From assembly GCA_038501195.1 (NCBI GenBank), contig JBBPUQ010000004.1:4540001-4604000 (forward strand): a stretch of DNA of 64,000 bases. Direction: 5' to 3'. Below are positions 24,554 through 36,522 of the stretch, piece by piece. A program made the translations under genes and the position numbers. The DNA is from Nemania diffusa (lineage: Eukaryota > Ascomycota > Sordariomycetes > Xylariales > Xylariaceae). The notes below the pieces were generated by a model. That model did no database searches. It had not been told where the DNA came from and worked only from the letters and a program-made list of their open reading frames with translations. Each line of letters begins with the position of its first letter. The stretch's first letter is position 1.

Positions 24554-26871
24554 ATGAGCCTTAATCTACCTATTCGGTCATCGCCGAGCCAGAGGAATCA
24601 GGCGAGTAGGGCTTACTTCACCAATTACACTCCGCCGCCCTCTACCGAGGCGATTAATGGACCTCTGCGAGAGCCAGCTCGCGAGCTGATGCCCGCCAAC
24701 GACCGGCTCATCGTTGGCGTGGACTTCGGTACCACTTTTTCAGGGTAGGTTGCATCCCCCTCGTAATAGTCTTGTATATCGAGGCGGGCGACAAGGACTA
24801 CAGGCGCCGGCTTGTGCACATGCTAACCATGGGGCAGGGTCGCTGCTGTATACACGTCAACTCCCGACGATGTTGAGATCATCAAGACATGGCCTGGGGG
24901 GAATGGGATCACATCTGACAAGGTCCCTACCGAAATCTCATATACCTTCCCTTCTGGCGCCCCTCCCGAGACAAAGCCCACTGTCAAATGGGGTTTCCAA
25001 TTCAAGCCCGAGGAGTCGCGGATGCGGTGCATCAAGCTGTTCCTCGACCGCTCTCAGAAGCTGCCCTTCTATGTCAGCCCTCAAGAGACGGCTACCCAGC
25101 TCAAGACGTTCAACAAGACCGTCATTGACGCCGTAAGCGATTATCTCACCGAGATATACAATCACACCATGGATACCCTCACGCGGAGATATGGCGAGTC
25201 GTTCATGGCGTCGACTAAGGTTGACTTCGTCCTCACGTGCCCCGCCGTGTGGTCCGACGCCGCCAAAAACACTACCCTGCAGGCCGCTGAGCGAGCCGGC
25301 ATGGGCTCCAAATCAGATATCCAGATGATCAGCGAGCCGGAAGCAGCAGCGGTGTACACGCTCAAAGCGATTCAGCCCAATCACCTCAATGTAGGGGATA
25401 ACTTTGTTGTGTGTGATGCCGGCGGAGGAACGGTTGAGTAAGTGGTCACATGTCACGATGAATACTTGAGTGTCTACTAATGAATGAATAGCCTAATCGC
25501 CTACAAAGTCATATCATTAAAACCGCTGAGGGTAGAGGAGTCGGCTGTGGGGACCGGCGGCTTGTGCGGCAGCGCATTCCTGAACTATAGGTTTGAGGAA
25601 CACGTCCGCAGTCGACTCGGACACACGCGTTTCGACGAGATGAAGTTAAAGAAGGCCAAGACCTGGCAAATGGGACTCCGGTACTTCGAGGAATTCGTGA
25701 AGCGGAACTTCAACGAAGACGAGCACCAGGAAGTGAATGTCCCGTAAGTATTCTCTTCGCACAATCGACGTCGCTACGGAAGCCCCCTATATCTAACCGC
25801 TCTGCCACAGATTCCCAGGATTGCCCGACGACGAGGACGCGCGCCTGGACTCGGGGTTCCTGATCCTGACGGCGGCGGAGATCAAGGACATCTTCGAGCC
25901 GGTGGTCAAGGAGGTGTGCGACCTGGTGCAGGGCCAGGTGGACGGGCTGCGCAACAAAGGGGGCATCGTGTCGGGCATCGTGCTGGTGGGCGGCTTCGGG
26001 CAGAGCGAGTACCTCTACCGGCGGCTCAAGGGCCACTTCACGAGCGGCGCGCCGCCGCCGTACTCGGAGCGGCCGACGCACGCCATGGCGCGCGCCATCG
26101 GCGAGAACGGGTCCATCGAGGTCATGCAGCCGCTGTACGCGTGGACGGCCGTCGTGCGCGGCGCCGTGCTGCGCGGGCTCGAGGGCAACATGGTCATCAG
26201 CCGCATGGCCCGCATGCACTACGGCACGTCGTACGCCACCGTCTACGACGAGGACAAGCACAACGTCAGCGAGCGCTACTGGAGCCCGCTGTGGGAGAGG
26301 TGGATGGTGAGCGACCGCATGCAGTGGCATATCGCTAAGGTAAGAGGAAACCCCCCTTCTGAATCTCTACATATGTTTCACATTCCACTATTGTGTCTTC
26401 TATCTTATTTATTGTTGCTCTCCTATCTACCTCCTACAGTGTCACTCATCCAATTCCTCTTGCGGAGGCTCGCGGGTTTACCATGGATGAGCTACATCTA
26501 AAGCTTAGAACAAAACTAACCCAACCTCCCCACCACAGGGCGAGGCCATCTCCCCCCTCTCGCCCATCGCGTTCCACTACACGCGCAACTTCCGGCCGGG
26601 GCAGTCGCTCGTGGTGACGGACGACCTGATCGCGTGCGACGCGGACGAGCCGCCGGCGGCGTACAGCCGCGACCTCGTGCACGTGTGCACGCTGACGACG
26701 GACCTCAGCGCCGTGCCGCGCGCGCTCTTCACGCGCCTCACGACGACGCGCGGCGTCGAGTTCGACAACCTCGACTTCACCCTCGAGATGATCGTCGACA
26801 GCGCCGGGCTCGGCTTCGAGCTCAAGGTCGACGGCGTGCGCTACGGCCGCGTCGAGGCCGAGTTTCACTGA
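24554..26871 (+). CDS. Hsp70-like actin-type ATPase, fungal-specific clade
   Basis: Five exons (24554-24744, 24838-25437, 25492-25743, 25811-26339, 26539-26871) encode 634 residues in continuous frame; all introns are GT-AG. The nucleotide-binding fold is recognisable: phosphate-1 motif VGVDFGTTFSG (54-64), the ISEPEAAAVYTL connect region, VVCDAGGGTVD phosphate-2, and the IVLVGGFGQSEYLYRRL adenosine motif. After the ATPase domain there is no typical DnaK substrate-binding domain. Instead there is a short beta-rich tail ending at TGA 26869-26871. Such proteins are expanded in filamentous fungi and are mostly uncharacterised; some may sense heterokaryon or stress cues, but that is inference. 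Exons 4 and 5 are strikingly GC-rich compared with exons 1-3. Confidence 0.88.
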
Positions 26872-29672
26872 ATTGTGACAGATGTCTCTCTCTGTGTGTA
26901 TGCATGCATGTGTGTGCAAGGAAATTTAATCATTGGTTGGTATGGTTGGGCTTGGAGCATGGATGGATATATATGGACGGTCAGAGCGTTGGCGGCTTCC
27001 CCTCCTGCATTCGTATGACGATTGATATAATGGCATAGATAGTGATTTGCGAGCAAGCCGTTTTACGAGGGCACGTAGTTGCTATATACATTGTATGAAT
27101 ACATAGAAAGCCTGTCTTGGATACGTTTAAATATGTATATACATATCATTTTGAACTATCTACGAGCGAGTCGTCTGGCCTTTTAGTCTGCGATCAGTGC
27201 AGAGTTCTCAAGGAGGGAGTCTATTATAGCCCCTGATATGAATATTGTCGACCTCCATATACTACAACACTTGGTAGAAGTTAGCAATGCTTCCGAGTTC
27301 ATCGAATATCGTCACACAACATATGACCCGTCCTAAAGTACCTCTCATAAGTTAAAATGTCTAATAAGTGCAATATTGAGGAAACCGGCGAAAGAAAACC
27401 GTAGATGCGATTTGGCTTCCTCCCCTGCCACACCGTAGCCATGTACCCCACCTCATCCAATGAGAAGAGATAATCAAGTATTGGTGGATTTGGTGGTCTT
27501 ATTTTTTCCCTTGCTACCTAGACGAGATAGACGGATAGAATGCCCATGCCGAAAGTGCAGAAATCAATCAGGGTTGTGTGCGCGCCGCCAAGCGGGGCGT
27601 AAATACCGAGACTAGGTAGGTACTCAAGGTCCCAGGGAAAAAAAATCACTAAATAATGGCGCCCCAAGAACAAGGCAAACATGCGGCTGAGAATACCTGG
27701 AATATGAGGCGCGAACCACTTAACCTAGCACCGGCACTACCTACATATGCGTACAATATGCGTCCATACAGCACACTGATAGACAGACCTACATGGAATT
27801 CATGCATTTCGACGCAACCTCGACTAACAAGAAGTAGTCTAGCTTAGTAAAGAAGCCGTCTAGACTCACTTACTCAATAGCACATTTATTTTTTTCCCTC
27901 CCATGTCTTTGCCTATATTCTTTTTTTCCCCTTGTTCTGTTCGTTTCCCCACTCACACTATTTGTTACCGAACACTGTCTATAGGTAGTTCAACACCGAC
28001 AACCGCCGGTATTTACGGTTTTCACGGTATTCCCCGAAAGGCGACGACATACCCTACATATATATGCCCCCCTTACATAACAACCACTTAATATATGTGC
28101 AATGCAGGCCTTTTATATTGTAAAAGCGAGGTCAATCCAAGCAACTATGTAAGCAAGGAGCAATGTTTGTGGAGTCGGGTGATGTAAGCTGCAGACCTAG
28201 TTTGGTAAGTGTAGCTCTGTAGGACTGGGACGCCCTTCGGTTGAAGACAATTTGACACCTGTCCGAACCAAGATCTACGCACGACGGAAACCAAGGGCCG
28301 CAGCGCAAGTCTGATTGGGTAGTGGGTTCTGTAGATTAATGTGCAGTTTGCCTCGTTTTTTTTTGTAGACGAGTACCGAGCCCAGAACCGGGGGGTGGCT
28401 GTGGTGGTATAGATAGAGGCGAAAGAATGTTGCTCCGCCTCTTTCGGTGGATGCAAGTTAGTAGTCACACATATATCACGTACATACATATACATACCAT
28501 GTAGAGTACCCTGACTCTATAAAACCCCCAGAATCCCAATTTTATGCTTTAAGAAATTCATTTATAAGTTTTCGAGGGGGAAGTAACCAGAGCGTTGCTG
28601 TCATTGCCGCAGCAGCTCGGAGTTTACGCGAAGGCGGTCTGACTTATACGCAACTCACTCAGTAGTGCGGGCTTCGCCACACAGACACCCGATCACTAAA
28701 CGACACAATGGCAAGAATGGACTTGTGGTGAGTAGGAGAGGAGAGGGAAGGAGAGATTTTGCATTAAACTATTCAAATTAGAGAGTGGTATCACAGACTT
28801 CTCGTCCCATTTGGTTTCCCTCCAGTATGTTCAGGAACCCTGTCTGGTATTACACACCAAAAGGGCAACAAAAAAAAAGGTCATAAAGTCGTCAACATCA
28901 GGCTACCATAAACCCCTTAACCGAGAAACGAAATCACCCGAGAGATATGTTCGTCCTAGAACCTCCGGGAGCGGCCGAACCGCCCAGCCAGTGATTTCCA
29001 ATGGAACACTGCCGACCCGTCCCTTCTAGAACGAAGGAAGAGCAGCAGCAGGCTAGGCTATCCAACGCGCTCGTGACCACTTCGACTCCCGCTTACATCA
29101 ATCCTGATGTAAGGGAGTGGGGCTGGGCCGGGCGTAGGTGCTAGTAGGGTGCCGCTCTCATACATACAAAAGAGCCTAGGTTTCCCATCCCCGGATCGAG
29201 GCAACCAGCCTCCTCCTGCATGCACGCTGTTGTGTCCGCGCACCCATCAGGCGACTGGATTGAGGCTGAGGTTGCCTCGTAGATCCACGGGGTATCATTG
29301 GGTATAGTTAACCCCATCGAATATGCATCCCTGTTGCCAACCGAAACATTATGTGCTCCCTCTTCCCCCCTTGGGGACCCAACCCTCCCGACATCATTAC
29401 TCAATACACTTTAAACGAAAATTGACAAAGCTGCGTGTGCTGGGAATTGCCAAAAGAAGATGAAAGAAAGCGAAGAGAAACCGAGAGTGGCTCGGCACTG
29501 GATTAGTCGACACTGATCGGTCCCCTCCCCCCATAAGGTATGAGCTGAAAACGTAATGTGTCGTTCAACGCGTCATTTACTGACTTCTCCCCTGTTATCC
29601 AGTCCATATTCACGTGTACACATTGGACACGGAATGCCAACCCAAGCATCAGTAGGGTGTGGCTTCTGTGTA
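26872..29672. other. 2.8 kb convergent spacer
   Basis: The spacer lies between the Hsp70-like gene and the next minus-strand gene, which converge. It is AT-rich with several T-runs (27489-27500, 27888-27930) and short open frames without family resemblance. No RNA gene was recognised. Confidence 0.45.
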
Positions 29673-30293
29673 TCAAGCCCTATTCCTCCTAGACCTGTGC
29701 TGGTGCCTTCGATAATCTCTCTCTTCGTCGTGGGGGTTTATATACTCGTACGCTTGACGCCTATTCCTCGTCTCTTGGTCTGGGGTAATGGCGTTGTGGG
29801 AAACTACATAGTTTCCCTGTGGGACTTCAGTATATCGCCGCACGGCAAGATACGTATTTTCCGATATCAATCCGGAGTCTCGGAGATGTGTGTTAAAATA
29901 ATGGTCAGGGCGTATGTTATGGGCGGACAGCCCCTCAATTAGGATATGTTCGCGGATATGCCACATACGATTATTGAAATTTTGGCGACGACCTGCGGTG
30001 TGCTTCGAATCGAAGAGGAAGTCGTCGCAAAACCAACAGACGACTTTCTTTGGCAATACCCCTTGGAGGTGGTCGGTGATAATGTGATCAATCCAGTTCT
30101 CGACGTCGTCTAGCGCAAAATTTTGTTCACAATGGCCATATCCTACAAACTCGCAAGGCAACCCTCCAGGCACAGTATAGTAACTATGACCTGTGTCTGG
30201 CGCGCTCACCGTCGACATGGAGGCGCCAGAGTTACGAGAGAAAATGGAACTTGCATAGGAGTCCGTGGAAGAAAAGCTGTAGTGTCTATCCAT
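29673..30293 (-). CDS. Small fungal protein with paired C2H2-like zinc sites
   Basis: One exon, 206 residues, ATG at 30293. The Ser-rich N-terminus is followed by CEFVGYGHCEQNF, a helical WIDHIITDHL, then VVCWFCDDFLFD and RMWHIREHIL. This gives two sets of Cys pairs each followed by His pairs, suggesting two degenerate zinc-finger units. The order, including a TEVPQ motif and an Arg-rich tail (HQHRSRRNRA), matches a family I remember as an abundant uncharacterised fungal group. A transcription-factor-like or nucleic-acid-binding role is possible, but there is no direct evidence. Length and composition are normal, and no introns are evident. Confidence 0.75.
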   Translation of the reverse strand: MDRHYSFSSTDSYASSIFSRNSGASMSTVSAPDTGHSYYTVPGGLPCEFVGYGHCEQNFALDDVENWIDHIITDHLQGVLPKKVVCWFCDDFLFDSKHTAGRRQNFNNRMWHIREHILIEGLSAHNIRPDHYFNTHLRDSGLISENTYLAVRRYTEVPQGNYVVSHNAITPDQETRNRRQAYEYINPHDEERDYRRHQHRSRRNRA

Positions 30294-32608
30294 GATGTTT
30301 ACGTGGCAAAGAGACTACCACAGGTATTGGCGGTAGGTATATTAATGCGCCAAATATGCTGGCACCACCTTACAACTTGCTGATCGTCAACAGCGGCTAA
30401 GTTGACGCGAGCGAATTTCGAAAGATAGGGTATGGAGTGCTGAGTGCTGACACCTAAGGTGACTAGTAGTACAGGGTGGGGGCCGAAATGAGGTGAACTA
30501 GACCCGGCCAACAACGCTGGTATTGTCGCAGTCTAGAAACATGAAAATGAAGGGGCCGGCTCTTGACCAAGAAAGCGGCAATTGGCAACGTCGTCGCAAT
30601 TCGCAGAGCCCCAATAAACATATCAGTCGGAAAGAAGAGGGGGAGGGGATAGCGAGCGGGTAAAGCAACGTGGTTACACAGCTCTTAGCTGTAAGCCTTT
30701 GACTGAATGGCCTTTGGTTCGTGGACGATGTCAATCAATCCCGTTCAACCAAGTCAAATTGGAAATTGCCAAAGAACTAGGAGAATTGTCGGGACCCTCT
30801 CCAGTTGGGAATTTGGTCCCTTTTTGTCAAATGACAAGACAAATCGAAGGCGTTCACGTTCGCAAGGATGCTAGACGAGGAGTGAGGGGGTAAAGATTAC
30901 CCAATCTTCTTATTCCAGTGCAGGCGTGCAGGGATCTCATCGCAAGGGAGGGAGTTCGGGGCCAGCGGGTACGGGTACCCAAACTTCCTGGGACATACAT
31001 TGCCGAATCTTCCTTGCCTATCCAGAGATCATGTCATCCATCACACCAGGTCTAGACGTGTATCGATGGCCACCAAGCTGCATACATCCAGGAGCTTCAA
31101 GTGCGTGTCGATAGGCTGGAATTTTATGTGAGATTCACCTCTATGTCTCAACTTGGGGTTGCAAGACCAACATGACCTCGGATTCTTGACACTACTGTAA
31201 GGGTTCATACACGACACGCAATCATGCATCCACACTATTAAATGGGCTTGGCGTTGTGTGGAGGTCCCGCTAGCCCATGGCTTTCCTCTACGGCTTTTTG
31301 AAGCTCACAATCTACCATAGGCTTCCCTGTGCGGTGTCGGACTGAACGAGTAGCCTCCCCGAAGACCAATCATTCCAAATTCAATGCTAGTGGAGCGATA
31401 CATTAAGCGAAAGGAAGAGCCTCAGATCGAGAGAGAAGAATATAATGCCGTCTGATTATAGGAGGAACCGCTGCCGCTAGGTTTAAACAAGTGCAGCGTC
31501 AGCCAACCCGCTGAGATGGAGCACATCCCGCATTTCCGCCCACCTGCACATCGAGAGAGAGCTGGCAAAAGCAAATATAAGCTCCGGTTGAAACTGCAGT
31601 CTTTCACGATCAGATGGGCCTTATCGTACGCGCTATAGCCTGTACTATTCTGACTGCATCGTGCCTTTGGGCACCTCTGAGGAGCTTGTCCAGATCAGCC
31701 AGCCAAGCGTTCGAGTTCCACAGCCGATACTGTTTCCCGTTCGGGATCTGTGACGTTAGAACAATAAGCCTGCGAGTAAGAGTGACGGTTCGAAAGAAGT
31801 CACAGGTTGTTTCCACGATACAGATTAGGGCGTTACTCTCGAGTCTGTCTTCTATCACCTTGATTGCGCGGTGCTTGCGTCGGGAAGATTGTAACAAGGG
31901 GAGCCCTTACAGTGTAGGCTACATATTCTAATGATATCTGTCTAGTCGCAACTTGATACCCGTGTCGATAGTCACGATGTAGATCGCCCATTATCCTAGC
32001 TTGCCCTGCATGGTGACAACTCGGAACTCGAGCTCGCTTTATCACTCCCGATAATAGCCGGCGATTGCTTAGTTGTACGCGAAGATGCATACGGCGGTAA
32101 TGAAATCGCCGTCACAAATTGTCCATCAACAAGGTGTTGATTGATGCAGTCTAAGCTGCTCGACAAACCGGAGAGGGGTGTTCATGTTCACTAGTGGCAA
32201 CTGTCGTCGCATCCTTCAGATCAACATAACCATCTACAATTCATTGGCCCATGCAGCACGGAACCGCATGATGCTACAGAGAGTCTAGGATCCGTGTGGA
32301 GAGGGTGCGTGGCGCTCGTAGAGGGGCGTAATCGGCGATGGCTCAGAGTGCAGAGCCTCAATTCTCCAACAGTTTCGATTGCCCACTTCCCATCCTTGGA
32401 ACTCACGGTCAGCGTTGTTTTACATGTTTGGAGATTGTATGGCTCCCAACCCCCCAACAATGGCCAACGGGTCCTGGGGTTTATCGGCCGCGATTGGATA
32501 CACCATAGATGGTTATCTGACTGTTCCGATTTCGCGATCCTGGGGTTGAATCGTTTAATACGATACTGTTTTTGGTCCCGACATAGAAGGGATAAGGTGA
32601 TACTCGCT
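30294..32608. other. 2.3 kb spacer, no supported gene
   Basis: Open frames on both strands (for example 31610-31897 minus and its plus-strand mirror) are below 110 codons and give no recognisable motif. A decayed gene cannot be excluded. The first few hundred bases are probably the promoter and leader of the zinc-site gene. Confidence 0.4.
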
Positions 32609-34033
32609 TCATTCGGGGTTGCAAAGGACTGTTGCTTTAGCAATCACATTTCGATACTGGAGATGTTTACCATTCTCATCCCCAGTTTTAATGATCCCCG
32701 GAAATGTGACGCAGCGTATTTCTCGAGATGTTAGACTGTCTTCGTCCTCCTCGCCAATATGATCCATGGTGTCAGCTTCAAATAATACCCTGTGATAGGG
32801 CATTATTTTTGGCATTGTCACCTTGAACAACGCTTTCTGCGCAGCTAATAGCCGAGCTAAGCTAATGGATTTGTTCACTAGCACCCGCAGAGCTTGATCT
32901 CGCACATCCGTTGCTTTTGCATCTGTTATGCTATTTAGAATGCGGTTAACCCTTGCCATGACATTCTGTATTACAGCATCAGTCTCTTGCTGCATCTTGG
33001 GGATGCACTCTTTCCGGAGCAGAGATAAAGTCATTGCCCGCCATTCGTTCACAACTTCAGTTGAACCTGTAGCCAAAGTTAGAAACTTGCTAAATATGTC
33101 AAGCTGATACATACTAAGATGAACCAAATGCTGTTCTATGTGGCCTAGTTGAGTCGCTTGTTCTTCAGGGAGGCCAATAAAGTATGCATCGAATATCATC
33201 TCCACCAAGATGCTCGACACGACAGATTGTAAAAACACTGCTTTGGTCTCACCGAAGGCAAGCTCTTCGTACATAGGAACTAGTTTGCTAAGGTCGTCTA
33301 TGATAGCCTGATCTGCTCTACTCAAGTCTAGAGCAAGTTAGCATGGTTTCCATGATACGCGCAGAAGAACGAGCACCATACCGAAAGATGACTTTCTAAA
33401 GTGCGAAACAACCCAGTTTTGGAGGCCATTTCGAAGCGTTGCAACAGTCTCCCCAAACTCCTCGTCGCTCGTCTGGTCGCTTTTCTTTGTATTCGTACTT
33501 ACCCACTGCTTAAGTCCAGTGATGTGAGATCGCAACGAACGAATCTCGCTATCCCGTTCACTTAATTCTGCTTGCAGAAGTTCCCATTCCTCACGAAGCT
33601 CCGTCTTTTCGGCCTCTCTTACATCGACTTCAGTGCGGAGTACCCGAAGCTCGGCATCAACACGGAGGAATTGCTGGTTCAAGTTCGAATAGCGTGTTTG
33701 CCAGTAGCTTGCGGTCTCACTTTCGTTCTGTGACAAACGATCAAGCGCGCGGGTGAACTCGGCCTCATTGGCGGCAAGCTCGCGTTTCAGCTCGACAATT
33801 TTGTCTTGCAAAGTCTTCTCCCGCTCCTTTGCTGCCAGTGCCACAGCGCCATCCTTGTTACTGGAGTTGGCTTGATCGTGCGGAGTGTCGTTCTCGACAG
33901 GTGGCGACGTCGAGGCCGAGGCAGGGCGGATGAGCTGGGCGCGGGGAGGAGCTGCGATTACATTAACACCCCGAGATGAAGCTGAGGAGCGAATGGGATG
34001 GCCGGTGCTTTTCCGCTTGTCCGCTGTATTCAT
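32609..34033 (-). CDS. Coiled-coil fungal conserved protein
   Basis: Two exons on the minus strand (34033-33382, 33327-32609) encode 456 residues; the 54-bp intron is phase 1, GTATGG to TAG. Residues 1-65 are disordered. Residues about 70-190 form a strong heptad coiled coil (KELDKIVELKRE-like, then WQTRYSNLNQQFLRVDAELR and REEWELLQAELSERDSEIRS). The rest is a helical globular domain containing the run TDEEFGETVATLRNGLQNWV and, later, CVTFPGIIKTGDENG. I recognise this as a family widespread in filamentous ascomycetes without assigned function. It is first in a run of three minus-strand genes with an ASCC1-like gene and YPD1 upstream of it. Spacing (about 560 bp) makes a shared transcript unlikely. 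Confidence 0.85.
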
Positions 34034-34592
34034 CGTGTCGAGGTGCCGGGGTTGCTGAGGTCGCTGTGAACAGATGGCAGCAAGATTGAGGTGTACGGTG
34101 AGGACTGCTGCATACTTCCTGCGACGTGGGTTTGATATGTACTACCCAGGGTTGTGGAATATGCGGTCTAGCTGGTCAACCTGCCGGTGCCTAATTTGAA
34201 AATGTAGAGACGAAATGGTAGGTAAAGGGCACGGTCAGAGAACGGTCAGAGAGGCAGGCAGAGAGGGCTGTGAGGGCTGATGTCAGAGCCATCCACTGTA
34301 GCCAGTTACAACTGCAGGGGTTCGACCAATTAGAGACAACTAGAACCCCAGTAGCCCAGGTACCTACAGAAGGCTTGGAATTACCTAACCTAGCACTGCC
34401 TACCTAAACCACCTACCTACAAGGGGTCACGGAAAGTTGTAGGTAACCTAATGTACCGTGACATACAGAGAGAATAGGTAAGGTGCAATAATAACAACAA
34501 CACCCCCCACGACGATGCATCTCCGGTCTGGTAGGCAGATATGCTTATAATGTAGACGGCGTCGTTGCTTCTGACTTCATTCGTTGTCAGGT
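34034..34592. other. Spacer with CCTACC motifs
   Basis: Promoter of the coiled-coil gene and 3' flank of the phosphoesterase gene. CCTACCTA-type motifs cluster at about 34359-34445. Confidence 0.5.
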
Positions 34593-35491
34593 TTAGACCA
34601 TATCGATCTCTGCCTCGACTTCATACGCCTCATCCCCATTTTCTTGCTTCTTCGCGCCCATTTTGCAGATTGCAATCTTCTCTACAGGTATATCCTCCAT
34701 CCATAGGTAATTGTCATATCTGTCTAGGATCTGGCGGGCGTCGATCGTGAGCCTTTCGCGGTTCTTGCCTCTTCTCTCCCGGGTGGCATTTCTTCCTTTA
34801 ACATATATCGTATTCAGAATTGTAGCGTGTGGAAGTAACGGTCGAGTATCCTCTATCATGAGCCCGGCTTCTTGAAACGGGGATCGCAGCTTCTCACAGA
34901 ACTGGGCCAAGGCACCATCCATGTCAAGTGGCGGAGCATACAACACCGAGGCCCTCGCTGGCGACTGCATTGCATGCAGGCCTTTGAGAGTCACCGACAG
35001 TGGTGGTGGAAGAGGGCCAGGCGGCCCCTCTATATTTGTCCCTTGTTTGTATGGGGCTGCCGCGGCACTATCCGCAAGTATTTGTCGTGGTATTATGCTT
35101 TTAAGTAGTGCCACAGCCTTCTCGAGGCCCTCATTCCCGGGGAAGCTCATTATGCCCAGGGTTAGGTGCAGAGTCCCGACCGGCCGGACTGCAGCGTTCA
35201 GGGTTAGCAATAGCCATCTTTGGGGGGCCTATACATGGCGGTTTCGAAAGGATATAAAACTCTTTATGGTTATTGCTCGAGCAAGAGTCCTTTTCTCCCG
35301 AAACTGGCCAAGATCGAGCAAGATAATAGCGACTTGGGGATCTACTTGCTGGCTTCATCTGGAACACCGAAACTCTCCGGGCTAGTAACATCTGCTCGGA
35401 AAGAAGAGAGGCTGGTGTAAAGCTGTTGACGGGACTTGGCAGTAATCAATGGTATACACAAAAAATGTGTAGGCGACGGCCGTGGTGGCAT
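34593..35491 (-). CDS. ASCC1/AKAP7-like 2H phosphoesterase-fold protein
   Basis: Two exons on the minus strand, 35491-35350 and 35188-34593, encode 245 residues. The 161-bp intron uses a GC donor (GCAAGT) and a TGCAG acceptor, phase 1. This is the only solution that restores the conserved run DEAIRPVGTLHLTLGIMSF. The two H-x-T motifs of the 2H (LigT-like) superfamily are present: HLT at residues 55-57 and HAT at 168-170. The closest matches by motif are animal ASCC1 and AKAP7, whose domain includes a central RNA-ligase-like fold. Proposed roles are cyclic or 2'-5' phosphodiester chemistry or RNA/DNA-alkylation repair scaffolding. In fungi the function is not established. The start MPPRPSPTHFLCIPL fits the family well. 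Confidence 0.85.
35189..35349 (-). other. GC-AG intron
   Basis: Read on the minus strand, the intron starts GCAAGT and ends CTGCAG, with a GCTAACC branch-like site about 20 nt before the acceptor. No GT donor nearby gives the right phase. GCAAGT is the usual consensus of GC-AG introns. Confidence 0.75.
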
Positions 35492-36522
35492 ACTCGACAG
35501 CTTATTAATACTGCGCTGCAGTTTGGTAAGTTTCCGCCCAGGTAATAATCTTTCAACGGCGTTGCAGGCTTCAGAACAAGGTTTGCGACGACGTGGCAGC
35601 TACCCAGGTGTTTGGTATCCCGTGCTAATTAAGGGATGGTACTTTGTACGGGTCGAATTCAGGTATTCAAACAAAATACATGTCAGGCTTTGCTTTGGAT
35701 TTAAATGGGGTGCCGATGTTGTACAAGGAAACCGAACAGGGATCCAGCTACCAAAACAGGGAAAGGAAACTCCTCATGCAGCAGGGTTAAGGGATTTAGG
35801 GTTTAGTAGGCAACTGGCAATACTCAACTTACGCAAAACTCAATCTACACATCTTCGTTTTCGTGTTCAAGCAAACTCTGCCCTCTTCCAGCACCTGTGC
35901 TTTCTGCGCTGTCATCAAGCTCTATACAGGTCGCTAGCGATACAAGAAAGGTGGCAGGTGAGAGTCGAAACAAGCATGTCCCAACCAAGGCAGCTTCATG
36001 TAGGTATTGTCACAGAGCGGGAATAAACCTCAAGGTGAGTGTTGAGAGGCCCTCCTTATAGATGAAAGAGTCGTGATAGCGGATGAGGGTATTCCGCGAG
36101 AAATAGACATCAATCCACGTTGCATTAAAGAGTGCAATTCACCGTCGCCCAGCCCTAACAACATCTGATTCGCCCTTTTCGCGACTGAACAACCCCCAGA
36201 TAATGTTGCAACAACCCCCACATACCGACCGAAGTCGAGTGCTTGCGATACTGCCACGTCGTCTTTACAAGACGCTGTCGAAACTGAACATCCTCTATCT
36301 GATAAATGTGGCGCCAAAGGGACGCCGGTGTCAGGGACATTCAGAGGCCGGTAGAATGACCAGTTGTCAACCCGCCGCTCAGCCTCTCGAACACCCTTAT
36401 TTCTTGTGAATCTAGAGCGAGCCCTGTAACTTAAGAAGTTTAAGAATGCGGCTAGATATGGACGTCGCATAGCAATCCGTAAAACTCGCAGCGACTCGGT
36501 CCTCGTCTTTCCACTCGATGTA
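35492..36522. other. Spacer between tandem minus-strand genes
   Basis: Open frames of 196 codons (35436-36026, plus) and 168 codons (36030-36536, minus) occur here but lack family motifs, and the plus frame overlaps the start of the phosphoesterase gene. I treat both as chance. Most of the stretch is likely the YPD1 3' end and the phosphoesterase promoter. Confidence 0.4.

Noticed and set aside
25710..26330. 206-codon minus-strand frame
   Set aside because: Antisense to Hsp70-like exon 4, again a GC-rich shadow.
31610..32090. Two overlapping minus-strand frames that could be a broken gene
   Set aside because: No motif linked them to a family and I found no convincing splice join; too weak to list as a pseudogene.
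35436..36026. 196-codon plus-strand frame
   Set aside because: Starts with a non-ATG codon, overlaps the phosphoesterase start antisense and shows no motif.
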